A stretch of 64,000 nt of DNA from Endozoicomonas montiporae CL-33 (GTDB lineage Bacteria; Pseudomonadota; Gammaproteobacteria; Pseudomonadales; Endozoicomonadaceae): assembly GCF_001583435.1 (NCBI RefSeq), contig NZ_CP013251.1, positions 3,919,215 through 3,983,214 of the forward strand, in the 5' to 3' direction. Both the position numbers and the translations under genes were made by a program. Position 1 is the first letter of the stretch. Every line of letters starts with the position of its first letter. Shown here in pieces: positions 15,770-24,727 of the stretch. The notes under the pieces were generated by a model. That model made no database searches. It was not told the origin of the DNA and was given only the letters and a program-made list of their open reading frames with translations.

Positions 15770-16306
15770 TTAGCCTGACTCCTTTAATAAAGCCTGATAA
15801 CGAAATTTAAGTTCTTCCTCCCAGACCCGCTTATCCACTACGCCAATGTGCTTGTAGCGGATCATGCCCTGCCGATCGACCAGAAAGGTTTCCGGCGCGC
15901 CATAAACGCCAAGATCAATCCCCAGCCTGCCATCAATATCCGCAGCACTGAAAACATAAGGGTCATCTTTTAACTTCAGCCACTGCCGGGCGTCACTCTG
16001 TTCATCCTTGTAATTCACGCCATAAAGGGTGACACCCTGTTCAGCCAGTTCCATCAGAAACGGGTGCTCAACCCGGCAACCGATACACCATGTCCCCCAG
16101 ACATTGAGCAGGGATACCTGCCCTAACAGGTCTTTTTCCGTAACAACGCGTTCAGGGTTTAGCACAGTTGGTAACTGAAAAGCGGGCAATGGGCGATTCA
16201 GAAGCGCTGAAGGCAAATCATTTTTATTTTCCCGAAACAGCGCCTGAAAAAACAACACAGATAACACCAGAAATAAAACCAGAGGCACCAGAGTCCATTT
16301 CTTCAC
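15770..16306 (-). CDS. ccmG: Thiol-disulfide oxidoreductase CcmG (DsbE)
   Basis: An N-terminal membrane anchor (WTLVPLVLFLVLSVLFF) is followed by a periplasmic thioredoxin fold. The active site is WGTWCIGCRVEHP, with CIGC where many CcmG have CPTC or CVPC. GVYGAPETFLVDRQGMIRYKHIG is the conserved cis-Pro region. It keeps the haem-binding Cys pair of apocytochromes reduced. It overlaps ccmF by 4 bp. Confidence 0.95.
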   Translation of the reverse strand: MKKWTLVPLVLFLVLSVLFFQALFRENKNDLPSALLNRPLPAFQLPTVLNPERVVTEKDLLGQVSLLNVWGTWCIGCRVEHPFLMELAEQGVTLYGVNYKDEQSDARQWLKLKDDPYVFSAADIDGRLGIDLGVYGAPETFLVDRQGMIRYKHIGVVDKRVWEEELKFRYQALLKESG

Positions 16307-18291
16307 GCTGTTACTCCTTCTGCTCCATCCTTGTCTGAAGCGGTCGCAGACGCTTTTCTTGTTACCCGCCGACGATAACGGCGATCGGCAATAGCAATAA
16401 ACCCACCCAGCGCCATAAAGACAGAACCCAGCCAGATAAATCGAACAAAGGGCTTAACATGCAGCCGGACTGCCCAGCTGCCATCGCCAAGACTTTCACC
16501 CAGTGCAACATAGAGGTCGCGGGACAGTCGTGGATGAATAGCCGCTTCGGTCATGGGCATGTTCTGCACCTGATACAACCTCTTTTCCGGGTGCATCAGC
16601 GCCACCTGCCTTTGATTTTTGAACACTGTCAGAGTGCCATAATCAGACAGATAGTTAGGCCCCTGCCGACGCTGAATACCATCGAACCGGAAAGTGTAAT
16701 CTCCCAGAACCGCCCTATCGCCCGGTGCCATACGAACATCCTTTTGTACGGTATAACCGGCACTGATGGCGACACCGATAAAGGTTACTGCCAACCCAAG
16801 ATGAGCCAGTTGCATTCCATAATAACTGGCTCGCAGCTTTTTCATGCCCTGCCACAATCCCTGATGACGGGTTTTCAGTAGAATATCCCGGCCAATGGTG
16901 AGCACGATCCACAACACCAGTCCCATGGCTAACGCTTCGCTAATCAGGAACAGATCACCGTAAAGCAGACTGAAGGCAAAGCCTCCCACCGCAGAAACCA
17001 GTGCAATCCAACGCACCTGCAGCCATAGCCAGGATGCCAGACTCTGCTTCCAGCTGAGCAGAATGCCTGCTCCAAGACACAAAGCCAACAGCATTGAAAG
17101 AGGCACAAACAGCGTATTGAAATAGGGAGGGCCAACGGAGATCATGCCCATATCCAGCGCATCAAGTACCAGTGGAAACAGGGTTCCCAGCAGCACTGTG
17201 GCAGCAGCAATGGTCAGAAGGATATTGTTAAGCAGCAGGAAGGTTTCCCGTGACAGAAAGGCAAAACCAATCCGCCCTTTCACCTGAGGTGCCCTGAAGG
17301 CAAACAGGGTCAGTGAGGCGCCGACCACAACCACCAGATAAGCCAGAACAAACAGTCCACGCTCGGGGTCGCTGGCAAAAGCATGCACCGAGGTCAATAC
17401 ACCCGAGCGAACCAGAAACGTACCAAACAGGCTTAGAGAAAAAGTGAAAATGGCCAGTAGCAGGGTCCAGCTTTTAAACAGCCCCCTTTTTTCCGTTACT
17501 GCCAGAGAGTGCATCAGCGCCGTTCCCACCAACCATGGCATAAAGGACGCATTCTCCACCGGGTCCCAGAACCACCAGCCACCCCAGCCTAATTCGTAGT
17601 AAGCCCACCAGCTGCCCAGAGCAATACCCAGCGTCAGAAAACACCATGCCACTGTCGTCCATGGCCTTGCCCAACGCGCCCAGGCACTGTCCATTTTTCC
17701 CTCTATCAAGGCAGCGATGGCAAAAGCAAAAACGACAGCAAAGCCCACATAGCCCATATACAACATGGGTGGATGAACGATCATACCGAAGTCCTGCAAG
17801 AGAGGGTTCAGGTCATTACCATCCAAAGGAGGAAACGGCAGGATGCGGGCAAACGGGTTAGAAGTGAACAAAATAAACAGCAAAAACCCGACACTGATCA
17901 TACCCAACACTGACAGCACTCTGGCAGTCAGTTCATGAGGCAGACGGTAGCTGAACATGGCAACAGCCTGGGTCCAGCCTGCCAGTACCAGAATCCACAA
18001 CAATAATGAGCCTTCATGCCCACCCCAGGTGGCGGTGATTTTGTATTGCAGTGGCAGCAGGGTGTTGGAATTATTGGCAACATAAGCAACCGAGAAGTCA
18101 TCACTGACAAACGCATACACCAGACACATAAACGACAGTAACACAAAGGCAAACTGCCCAAAGACCAGAGTTCTGCCCATGTTCATCCAGCGTATCTGGC
18201 CTGTAAAACTGCCTGCCAGAGGGATGATCCCCTGCAGAAGAGCCATACAAAATGCAAGAATCAGCGCTAACAGTCCAAGTTCAGGATTCAT
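16303..18291 (-). CDS. ccmF: Haem lyase subunit CcmF
   Basis: At 662 aa with about 15 membrane helices, this has the expected CcmF size. The haem-handling WWD signature is WGWGGWWFWDPVENASFMPW, preceded by TATWGGHEGSLLLW. With CcmH/I it ligates haem to apocytochrome c in the periplasm. It overlaps both neighbours by 4 bp, in a tight operon. Confidence 0.96.
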   Translation of the reverse strand: MNPELGLLALILAFCMALLQGIIPLAGSFTGQIRWMNMGRTLVFGQFAFVLLSFMCLVYAFVSDDFSVAYVANNSNTLLPLQYKITATWGGHEGSLLLWILVLAGWTQAVAMFSYRLPHELTARVLSVLGMISVGFLLFILFTSNPFARILPFPPLDGNDLNPLLQDFGMIVHPPMLYMGYVGFAVVFAFAIAALIEGKMDSAWARWARPWTTVAWCFLTLGIALGSWWAYYELGWGGWWFWDPVENASFMPWLVGTALMHSLAVTEKRGLFKSWTLLLAIFTFSLSLFGTFLVRSGVLTSVHAFASDPERGLFVLAYLVVVVGASLTLFAFRAPQVKGRIGFAFLSRETFLLLNNILLTIAAATVLLGTLFPLVLDALDMGMISVGPPYFNTLFVPLSMLLALCLGAGILLSWKQSLASWLWLQVRWIALVSAVGGFAFSLLYGDLFLISEALAMGLVLWIVLTIGRDILLKTRHQGLWQGMKKLRASYYGMQLAHLGLAVTFIGVAISAGYTVQKDVRMAPGDRAVLGDYTFRFDGIQRRQGPNYLSDYGTLTVFKNQRQVALMHPEKRLYQVQNMPMTEAAIHPRLSRDLYVALGESLGDGSWAVRLHVKPFVRFIWLGSVFMALGGFIAIADRRYRRRVTRKASATASDKDGAEGVTA

Positions 18292-18755
18292 TCTTCACCC
18301 CCCTCAGCGCCGGGCTTTTTAATAGGATGTGGTGCGGCATTCTCGAGTGCCTTTTGCACCTCGGGCGGCATGTAATTTTCATCGTGCTTGGCCAGTATTT
18401 CGTCAGCAACAAAACGACGCTGACTGTCCAGTTTTCCGGTACCGACCACGCTCTGTCCCTGCCTGAACAAATCCGGAAGTATGCCGGTGTACTCCACGTC
18501 TACTTCAGCCGAACCATCAGTGATTTTAAAATGCACCGTTAACCCCCCGGAGTCTCTGCTGACAGAACCCGGTACAACAATGCCCCCCGCACGAAAACGA
18601 CTGTTTAGTGGTGCTTCACCGGAGACAATCCGGGAGGGCGAGTAGAAATGGTTAATATTATCCTTCAGAGCCAGCATCATCAGCGTCACCGCCAGCCCGA
18701 CTCCACACACCAGCAATACAACCAGAATTAAACGCTGTCGCCGAATCGGGTTCAT
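18288..18755 (-). CDS. ccmE: Haem chaperone CcmE
   Basis: An N-terminal membrane anchor (RLILVVLLVCGVGLAVTLML) precedes an OB-fold. The haem-attachment motif is VADEILAKHDENYMPPEV, containing the His that covalently holds haem and the axial Tyr. It carries haem from CcmC to CcmF. Confidence 0.96.
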   Translation of the reverse strand: MNPIRRQRLILVVLLVCGVGLAVTLMMLALKDNINHFYSPSRIVSGEAPLNSRFRAGGIVVPGSVSRDSGGLTVHFKITDGSAEVDVEYTGILPDLFRQGQSVVGTGKLDSQRRFVADEILAKHDENYMPPEVQKALENAAPHPIKKPGAEGGEE

Positions 18756-19018
18756 ACTGCTTCCCCCCTGCCTGTTGCTTTCTCACTTCTACGAGTATTT
18801 CCGGCTGTTTGCACAGGGCTGACTGACTGTGGTGTCGCGGCTATGTCTACCGATGTCCTTCGGTACTGCCGTTGAATCGAATGGATCACCTGCCGGTTGC
18901 GCAGCACAGGCGCCAGAATATTATAGAGAACAACCAGCAAGCCAACCCCATAGGTGCTCCAGACATAGACACCATGCCCACCCATATCCATCAGGCTGCT
19001 TAAACTGTCAAAATACAT
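18752..19018 (-). CDS. ccmD: Haem exporter accessory protein CcmD (88 aa)
   Basis: A single membrane helix (VYVWSTYGVGLLVVLYNIL) preceded by MYFDSLSSLMDMGGHG is the CcmD pattern. It stabilises CcmC-CcmE transfer of haem. ATG at 19018 follows GGGAAGG with 6-nt spacing; the longer frame to 19033 is not favoured. The C-terminal tail is longer and more basic/polar than usual. Confidence 0.88.
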   Translation of the reverse strand: MYFDSLSSLMDMGGHGVYVWSTYGVGLLVVLYNILAPVLRNRQVIHSIQRQYRRTSVDIAATPQSVSPVQTAGNTRRSEKATGRGEAV

Positions 19019-19109
19019 CCAACACCTTCCCAAAAATTTATTCTGTTTATTGCTGATGCAGATTTATAAGGTTTTCCGTTTCCTGAAGCTTTGCCCCCTC
19101 TACAAGGCT

Positions 19110-19850
19110 TCAGGAAGGTTTCACTAATAACTGAACCCACCGGGTGCGCCTTTCGCGGCTCAGAATCTCGGCGCGCATTCGCAATAGAAGCACGACTGCA
19201 AAAAACAGGTAAAAGGCCGCAATAGAAATGAGCAGTGGCCATAGCATTTCAGGTGCCATTGATGGCTTGCTGGTCAGCTTTAATGTGGCTCCCTGATGCA
19301 GGGTATTCCACCACTCAACAGAAAATTTAATGATGGGCAGATTGACTACCCCTACCAGCGTCAGAATGGCACAGGCTTTAGAAGCAGCATGAGTTCCCTG
19401 AACCGCCCCCCGAAGCGCAATCACTCCGAGATAAAGAAAGAACAGAATCAGCATCGAGGTAAGGCGGGCATCCCAGACCCACCAGGTGCCCCAGGTAGGT
19501 TTGCCCCAAATCGCACCGGAAACCAGTGCCAGAAAGCAGAACGATGCGCCAACGGGGGCACTGCATTGCAGCGCAATGTCAGCCAGCTTGATTTTCCAGA
19601 TAAGGCTGACGGCGGCAGCCAGCGCCATCATGGCATAGATAGCAGACGCCAGAAAAGCACTGGGGACATGAAGAAAGATGATGCGATAACTGTTTCCCTG
19701 CAGATAGTCCGGAGGGGCAAACAGTAGTCCCCAGCCCAAGCCAGTAATGATCAGCAAAGCTGATGACAGTAACAGCCACGGCAAGCATCGGCCGCTGATT
19801 TCATAGAACCATTTGGGAGAACCCAATCTGTGGAATATACGCCAGCTCAT
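19110..19850 (-). CDS. ccmC: Haem transport protein CcmC
   Basis: Six membrane helices with the conserved HVPSAFLASAIY and WGKPTWGTWWVWDARLTS (WWD-like) motifs identify CcmC, which loads haem onto CcmE. It is the first gene of the cluster here. In most gammaproteobacteria ccmA and ccmB precede it, but neither is present between it and the rhodanese-like gene. Confidence 0.95.
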   Translation of the reverse strand: MSWRIFHRLGSPKWFYEISGRCLPWLLLSSALLIITGLGWGLLFAPPDYLQGNSYRIIFLHVPSAFLASAIYAMMALAAAVSLIWKIKLADIALQCSAPVGASFCFLALVSGAIWGKPTWGTWWVWDARLTSMLILFFLYLGVIALRGAVQGTHAASKACAILTLVGVVNLPIIKFSVEWWNTLHQGATLKLTSKPSMAPEMLWPLLISIAAFYLFFAVVLLLRMRAEILSRERRTRWVQLLVKPS

Positions 19851-20064
19851 TACAGCAAAGACTATCTCGTTGTTATTTATTAATTTTTACGGTGAAAATG
19901 CCACCAGCAAAATCACAGCTAACGAAACAGTACCGGATTATACCTAAAATGCACAGCCGTATAGGATAGAAAACCGAAATCAGTAGAAAAACACAGGAGG
20001 GTAAAGTTATACACAGGCCGAAAGGGTCTTCCGCACCTGTGGATAACAAAAGGCTTTTAAGCGA

Positions 20065-20547
20065 TCAAATATCACCATCACTGGCAACTACAGGCTCAGG
20101 CCGCATAGTGACCACTTCTTCAACATCCGAGTCAGACTTGAGAGTGACAGGAAAGTCCAGAGCCAGCCAGGAATAGTAGCCATCACGGAAGAAAAACACG
20201 CGTTTGTAGCCCCAGAGTGCAGCCAGATAGCTGGCGATGGCACCCCGCATATGATAAGTGCTATTACCGTAAATCACGATCGGTGTGTTTTTGTCCAGAG
20301 TCCCCGGCATAAATAACTGTCGGAAACCTGATTTCAGATCAAGATTATGAGCGCCATCGACCCTGCCCCAGCGCCACTGATTCAGTGGACGAACATCGAT
20401 GAACAGGGCTCCCAGCTCGTGCAGCCTTTTGGCCTGGTGGGTATTCACTGTGACGACATCCTTGATATTGACGGGGGCTTCCTGCGCGGAGAGAAAAGAG
20501 CTGGACAAGGCAAGAATGATTCCTGCCACATAAGAAATCCATTTCAT
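20065..20547 (-). CDS. Periplasmic rhodanese-like protein without catalytic Cys (160 aa)
   Basis: A signal peptide (YVAGIILALSSSFLSA-QE) precedes a rhodanese fold: ALFIDVRPLNQWRWGRVDGAHNLDL, then TPIVIYGNSTYHMRGAIASYLAALWGYKRVFFFRDGYYSWLAL. The active-site position that is Cys in sulfurtransferases (VYCxxGxR) is Gly here (IYGNSTYHMR). It is therefore more likely a binding or regulatory protein. It lies between ccmC and fliA on the same strand, without clear operon linkage. Confidence 0.8.
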   Translation of the reverse strand: MKWISYVAGIILALSSSFLSAQEAPVNIKDVVTVNTHQAKRLHELGALFIDVRPLNQWRWGRVDGAHNLDLKSGFRQLFMPGTLDKNTPIVIYGNSTYHMRGAIASYLAALWGYKRVFFFRDGYYSWLALDFPVTLKSDSDVEEVVTMRPEPVVASDGDI

Positions 20548-20785
20548 ATTGATACAGTCCGTTATAAAACTTCTTAATAAAAAAGTATATGGAGCGCATG
20601 ACGGCCTACATGGAACATTAAGAAACTAAAAATAATCTGTTCAAAGCGATGTAATATATGAACGGCGAAAATCAATGAATTAACCAATAATCATCGACTT
20701 TTCAGGCACTGACCGTCTTGTCATTGATGATCAGAACTTCCTGACCTGAAAGGAGAGTCAGTCGAGAGGACTGCACTGGAAGAGC

Positions 20786-21550
20786 TCAGCTCAACCAGTG
20801 GTGTAGTTTGCCTCTGAGTCGCAGAGCGGCCTGAGAATGGATCTGGCTGACACGGGATTCACTGACCCCCAGTACTTTGCCAATTTCCTTGAGATTCATT
20901 TCTTCATCGTAATAAAGCATCAAAACCAGCTTTTCACGCTCCGGCAGTTTTTCAATGGCATCAACCAGTGCGTATTTAAACTTCTCTTCCTGAGTGTCGG
21001 CCTGAGGCCCCTGATCACCAGATCGTGCCTGCATCCTTGACTCTTCACTATCAAACAGCTCTTCAAAGCTGAACAACCGGCAACCCCGCAGATCACTTAA
21101 AATGGTATAAAACTCGCCTACTTTGACATTCAGTTCTGCCGCTACTTCAAAATCTCTGGCATCACGCCCGAGCCGGGACTCAACCCGTTGAATAGCTTCT
21201 GACACTTTACGACTGTTACGGTAAACCGATCTTGGCCCCCAGTCCCCTTTGCGAATTTCATCCAGCATCGCACCACGGATGCGAATGCCTGCAAATGTTT
21301 CAAAACTTGCACCTTTACTGGCGTCGTATTTGCCCGCAGCTTCCAACAAACCAATCATGCCGGACTGAACCAGGTCATCGATCTGGACACTGGCTGGCAT
21401 TCTGGCAGCCAGATGATTGGCAATGCGTTTAACCAGACCGCGATGCAGTTCAACCAGCTCTGTCACTTCTGCTTTTTTCTGCTGCTTTTGAGCTTCGGTT
21501 AGCTCCTGCTCTGAGGGTTTCTTGCCAGACTCTTGAGTGATCTCGTTCAT
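20786..21550 (-). CDS. fliA: Flagellar sigma factor FliA (sigma-28)
   Basis: Region 2 (DDLVQSGMIGLLEAAGKYDASKGASFETFAGIRIRGAMLDEIR), region 3 (WGPRSVYRNSRKVSEAI) and region 4 (LPEREKLVLMLYYDEEMNLKEIGKVLGVSESRVSQIHSQAALRLR) are all intact. FliA directs transcription of late flagellar and chemotaxis genes. It starts 2 bp after fleN. At 254 aa it is slightly longer than typical because of a charged N-terminal extension (KKPSEQELTEAQKQQKKAEV). Confidence 0.95.
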   Translation of the reverse strand: MNEITQESGKKPSEQELTEAQKQQKKAEVTELVELHRGLVKRIANHLAARMPASVQIDDLVQSGMIGLLEAAGKYDASKGASFETFAGIRIRGAMLDEIRKGDWGPRSVYRNSRKVSEAIQRVESRLGRDARDFEVAAELNVKVGEFYTILSDLRGCRLFSFEELFDSEESRMQARSGDQGPQADTQEEKFKYALVDAIEKLPEREKLVLMLYYDEEMNLKEIGKVLGVSESRVSQIHSQAALRLRGKLHHWLS

Positions 21551-21552
21551 GG

Positions 21553-22371
21553 TTAAACTCTCTCTTTTATTCTTGTTGGTAAAAAGAACTCAATCCGCCC
21601 ACGAGGTGGAGCAGCTGGCATGGAATACAACTGATGAGCAATACGGAGAATGGCTTTGGCAGCACGACAATCAGGATTGTGTTCAAGCAGGGCTTTTTGT
21701 TGCGCCAGAGATTCCGCTACCGTTTTGTCGAAAGGAATGGTTCCCAAAAACCTGAGGACAATTTCCACCTCGTCTTTCAATTGCACCTGCAGTTTTTCAA
21801 ACTGTTGCGCACCTGAACGACGATTACTGACAGCGTTGACGATGATCCCAAACGTCTGGACACCGTAAATCCGGTACAGCACCCGAATTAGACGTAATGC
21901 GTCGAGTAATGAAACCACTTCCTGATTAACAACAATAAGAATTTCACCTGCAGCCTGAATCAGAGTGATATTGTCCGGAGCCAGGCCCGGCGAGGTATCA
22001 AGAATCAGTGTATCGAGAGAGGGAGCGAGCGGCTCAAGGCTATCGATCATTTCCACTGCATGACCGACGCTTATGGACTCGCGCCAGATGGGTTTTCCTC
22101 CGGGAGTAAGAACATTAACGCCCGCTGGCCCCTGCCTTAAGAGACCATGGTCATACGCTTCCAGCTGACTGATATCTGGTGCATTCATATCCAGATCTTT
22201 TTCAAGACCCAGAGTAACCCCTACATCCGGAACATCGAGATTTCCATCGACCAGAACAACTTTTCGTCCTTTCTTCGCCAGTGCAAGGGCAAGGTTCACT
22301 GATACCAGCGTTTTGCCTACTCCGCCTTTGCACCCTGCAACAGCAATCACTTGTTTTGTTGATGAGTTCAT
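21553..22371 (-). CDS. fleN: FleN/FlhG MinD-like ATPase
   Basis: The deviant Walker A CKGGVGKTLVSVNLALALAK is at the N-terminus, with LVDGNLDVPDVGVTLGL and LDTLILDTSPGLAPD following. FleN-type proteins limit flagellar number and antagonise FleQ. It is cotranscribed with fliA, but the usual upstream flhF and flhA are absent from this window. Confidence 0.93.
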   Translation of the reverse strand: MNSSTKQVIAVAGCKGGVGKTLVSVNLALALAKKGRKVVLVDGNLDVPDVGVTLGLEKDLDMNAPDISQLEAYDHGLLRQGPAGVNVLTPGGKPIWRESISVGHAVEMIDSLEPLAPSLDTLILDTSPGLAPDNITLIQAAGEILIVVNQEVVSLLDALRLIRVLYRIYGVQTFGIIVNAVSNRRSGAQQFEKLQVQLKDEVEIVLRFLGTIPFDKTVAESLAQQKALLEHNPDCRAAKAILRIAHQLYSMPAAPPRGRIEFFLPTRIKERV

Positions 22372-22983
22372 AATTGACCAGCTTTAGATTATTTTTGTCG
22401 AGACTTAAAAACGACATCTATCTTTTACTGCTACATCAATTGATTACTTCAACAACTTTTTAAGCGTTACCTTTTATATAACAAGACCCATGCCATTCTC
22501 TAAAAAACATCAAAAACAATCTTTAGTCACTGTATTGACGTGGCAGCAATTTGACTCCCAATCCAATTGAAAGCATAAGCTATTGATTTAATTGATCTTT
22601 TATAATTGGATTCATTTTCTTGTCGTGCTGGCAAATTGACACTACACAAACACTGTCGCCATTTTTATAAAACCTGATATTTCCTTGAAAAAGGTAAAGC
22701 AAATTATTTGACAGTGTCAGTTTATAGTGACGATTTAATGGCAAACTTGTTTGATAAACCCTATAAAAAAAGGCATTTTTTTGTCACAAAACCACTGCAT
22801 TATCTTTTAAAGATAAAACGACAGTTTTATGTCACTGTATTTTTTATTAAGGAAATCTATAACCGTGCGTTAGTGAAAACACATGACAACTGGGAATGGG
22901 TGTGACTAACAGAAAAGGCTGTTAAAAAAAACGCCATAGACAAGTCTATGGCGTTTTTCTGTATGGCAGAAAAAGTTAAGTAT
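22372..22983. other. AT-rich intergenic region between fleN and fleQ
   Basis: This is about 600 bp with no convincing gene. A GTG-started 65-residue frame (22708-22905, plus) has no ribosome site and atypical composition. The region presumably holds the fleN-fliA promoter; no sigma-54 or FleQ site could be named with confidence. A terminator lies at 22922-22959. Confidence 0.5.
22922..22959 (-). terminator. Terminator downstream of fleQ (bidirectional)
   Basis: AACGCCATAGA-CAAG-TCTATGGCGTT is a perfect 11-bp stem with a 4-nt loop, and T runs follow on both strands. Confidence 0.9.
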
Positions 22984-24465
22984 TTAGCGGGCAGCTTCTT
23001 CGTAACGATGCAAACTGTACTTTCTCATTTTCTCAACCAGCGTCGTACGACGAATCTGAAGTTTATCAGCAGCCCTGGCAACGACATTATTGCAATCACT
23101 CAATGCCTGCTGAATAAGACTTTTTTCCAGACGGGTCAGAAATTCTTTAAGATCCAATCCGCCGACGGGTAATACCGCCAGTTCATCAACGCCACCACTG
23201 CCTGCTGGTTGGATGCTATCGGGGAAAAGATCCGCAACACCATCATCATCTCCCGTGTGCTGATCAAAGTGGCAGAAGTTTGGCGGCAAATCCTGAATAC
23301 CAACAACGCCATAAGGGTACATTACAGCAAGGCGCTCCAGCAGGTTTGCCATTTCCCGAACGTTGCCAGGCCAGTCGTGACGACACAGGGAGAGGATTGA
23401 AGCAGAGCTGAGCCGGATTGATCCACGTCCCTGTTTCTCCATGGCACCCACCAATTCATTTAGAATCAGGGGAATGTCTTCAGGTCGCTCTCTTAAAGCA
23501 GGCATTTCGATAGGAAATACATTTAACCGGTAATACAGGTCTTCCCGGAATTCACCCACCTCAATCATGTCTTTCAGGTTTTTGTGCGTTGCTGCAATTA
23601 TTCTGACGTTTACCTCAATCTGCTCGGAACCACCCACGCGCTCAAACGTTCTTTCCTGTAGCACACGCAGTAACTTAACCTGCATATGCATTGGCATGTC
23701 GCCTATTTCATCCAGAAACAGAGTTCCGCCCTGGGCGAGTTCAAAGCGACCTTTCCGAGTGGTTATAGCACCTGTGAAAGAACCTTTCTCATGGCCAAAC
23801 AGTTCACTTTCCAACAAATCGTGCGGAATCGCACCACAATTCACCGGTACAAAAGGGCCAGTCTTTCGATCGGAATGTTCATGCAGGTTGCGGGCAACCA
23901 CCTCTTTGCCAGTGCCCGACTCACCGGTAATCAATACACTGACATCGCTGTTCGCCACTTTTGACATGGCGGCACGCACTTTGCGTATTTTCTCGCCTTT
24001 ACCGACCAGCCCGCGAAACAGTTCAACCTGGTGATTAAAACCAGTCTGATGCACTTGCCGCCACTGCTCACGATAAACCTGCCCGTAATGTAAACAGGAG
24101 AGTAATTGTGGTTTGGTGCAAGGCCAGTCAATGCGGGCAATAATTTGACGGCGAAGAGAGGATTGAAGGTTTTCGGGAAGGGGCTCGGCAATGCGGACAA
24201 CCGGAACGCCTCCGCTCCAACGCTGTATCCGGGCAATCATTCCCTGCAGAGAGCTTTCTGCCTGAAGAAAATCTCCCAGAAACAAGGCACAGAAGCCGCC
24301 CTTATCCATATCACTAACGGCTTCTTCCCAGTATGCAGCACCGACAGCTTTGGTGCGATACCCCATAAATTCGAGTATGGTGCTGAGATCATGCCGACGC
24401 TGTTGAGCATCTTCTATGATGAGCACCTGATCCACTGTCTCCATTGTAACGACGGTCCCTGTCAT
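22984..24465 (-). CDS. fleQ: Flagellar master regulator FleQ (sigma-54 activator)
   Basis: The N-terminal FleQ receiver-like domain ([29 protein letters not shown]) is followed by an AAA+ domain with Walker [10 protein letters not shown] near 181-189. The sigma-54 contact loop is GSFTGA, a variant of GAFTGA, and DEIGDMP and [10 protein letters not shown] are also present. The C-terminal Fis-type HTH is [25 protein letters not shown]. FleQ responds to c-di-GMP and FleN in pseudomonads. The first ATG is at 24465; another at 24444 is possible. Confidence 0.93.
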   Translation of the reverse strand: MTGTVVTMETVDQVLIIEDAQQRRHDLSTILEFMGYRTKAVGAAYWEEAVSDMDKGGFCALFLGDFLQAESSLQGMIARIQRWSGGVPVVRIAEPLPENLQSSLRRQIIARIDWPCTKPQLLSCLHYGQVYREQWRQVHQTGFNHQVELFRGLVGKGEKIRKVRAAMSKVANSDVSVLITGESGTGKEVVARNLHEHSDRKTGPFVPVNCGAIPHDLLESELFGHEKGSFTGAITTRKGRFELAQGGTLFLDEIGDMPMHMQVKLLRVLQERTFERVGGSEQIEVNVRIIAATHKNLKDMIEVGEFREDLYYRLNVFPIEMPALRERPEDIPLILNELVGAMEKQGRGSIRLSSASILSLCRHDWPGNVREMANLLERLAVMYPYGVVGIQDLPPNFCHFDQHTGDDDGVADLFPDSIQPAGSGGVDELAVLPVGGLDLKEFLTRLEKSLIQQALSDCNNVVARAADKLQIRRTTLVEKMRKYSLHRYEEAAR

Positions 24466-24468
24466 CAA

Positions 24469-24727
24469 AGCAATGAAAAAAAACAGCTTGAATTAATCAG
24501 AATCGCTATAAAACATACTCTTATTAATTCAGTTAAGGTCTAAATCACTGTTTCGTCAAATTTATTTCGAACTTTAATGAATTTTTGTCGGGATTTTTTC
24601 AATTTGTCGAAAATGCGGCTTTATTTCCGGCGGGGTCAAGTGTTTTTTGTTGCCTGATTAAAAAGAAAAAAGCCCCACCCTGAATAAAGGTGAGGCTCTC
24701 ACAACCATAAGAAGCGATCTAAAAAGG
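24469..24727. other. fleQ upstream region and porin terminator
   Basis: No gene is present. The region includes the presumed fleQ promoter (AT-rich, no certain motif) and the porin terminator at 24660-24698. Confidence 0.5.
24660..24698 (-). terminator. Terminator of the porin gene
   Basis: On the minus strand AGCCTCACC pairs with GGTGGGGCT (one mismatch) and is followed by TTTTTTCTTTTT. Confidence 0.9.

Noticed and set aside
22708..22905. 65-residue plus-strand frame in the fleN-fleQ gap
   Set aside because: GTG start without a ribosome site, strongly AT-driven composition and no family resemblance.
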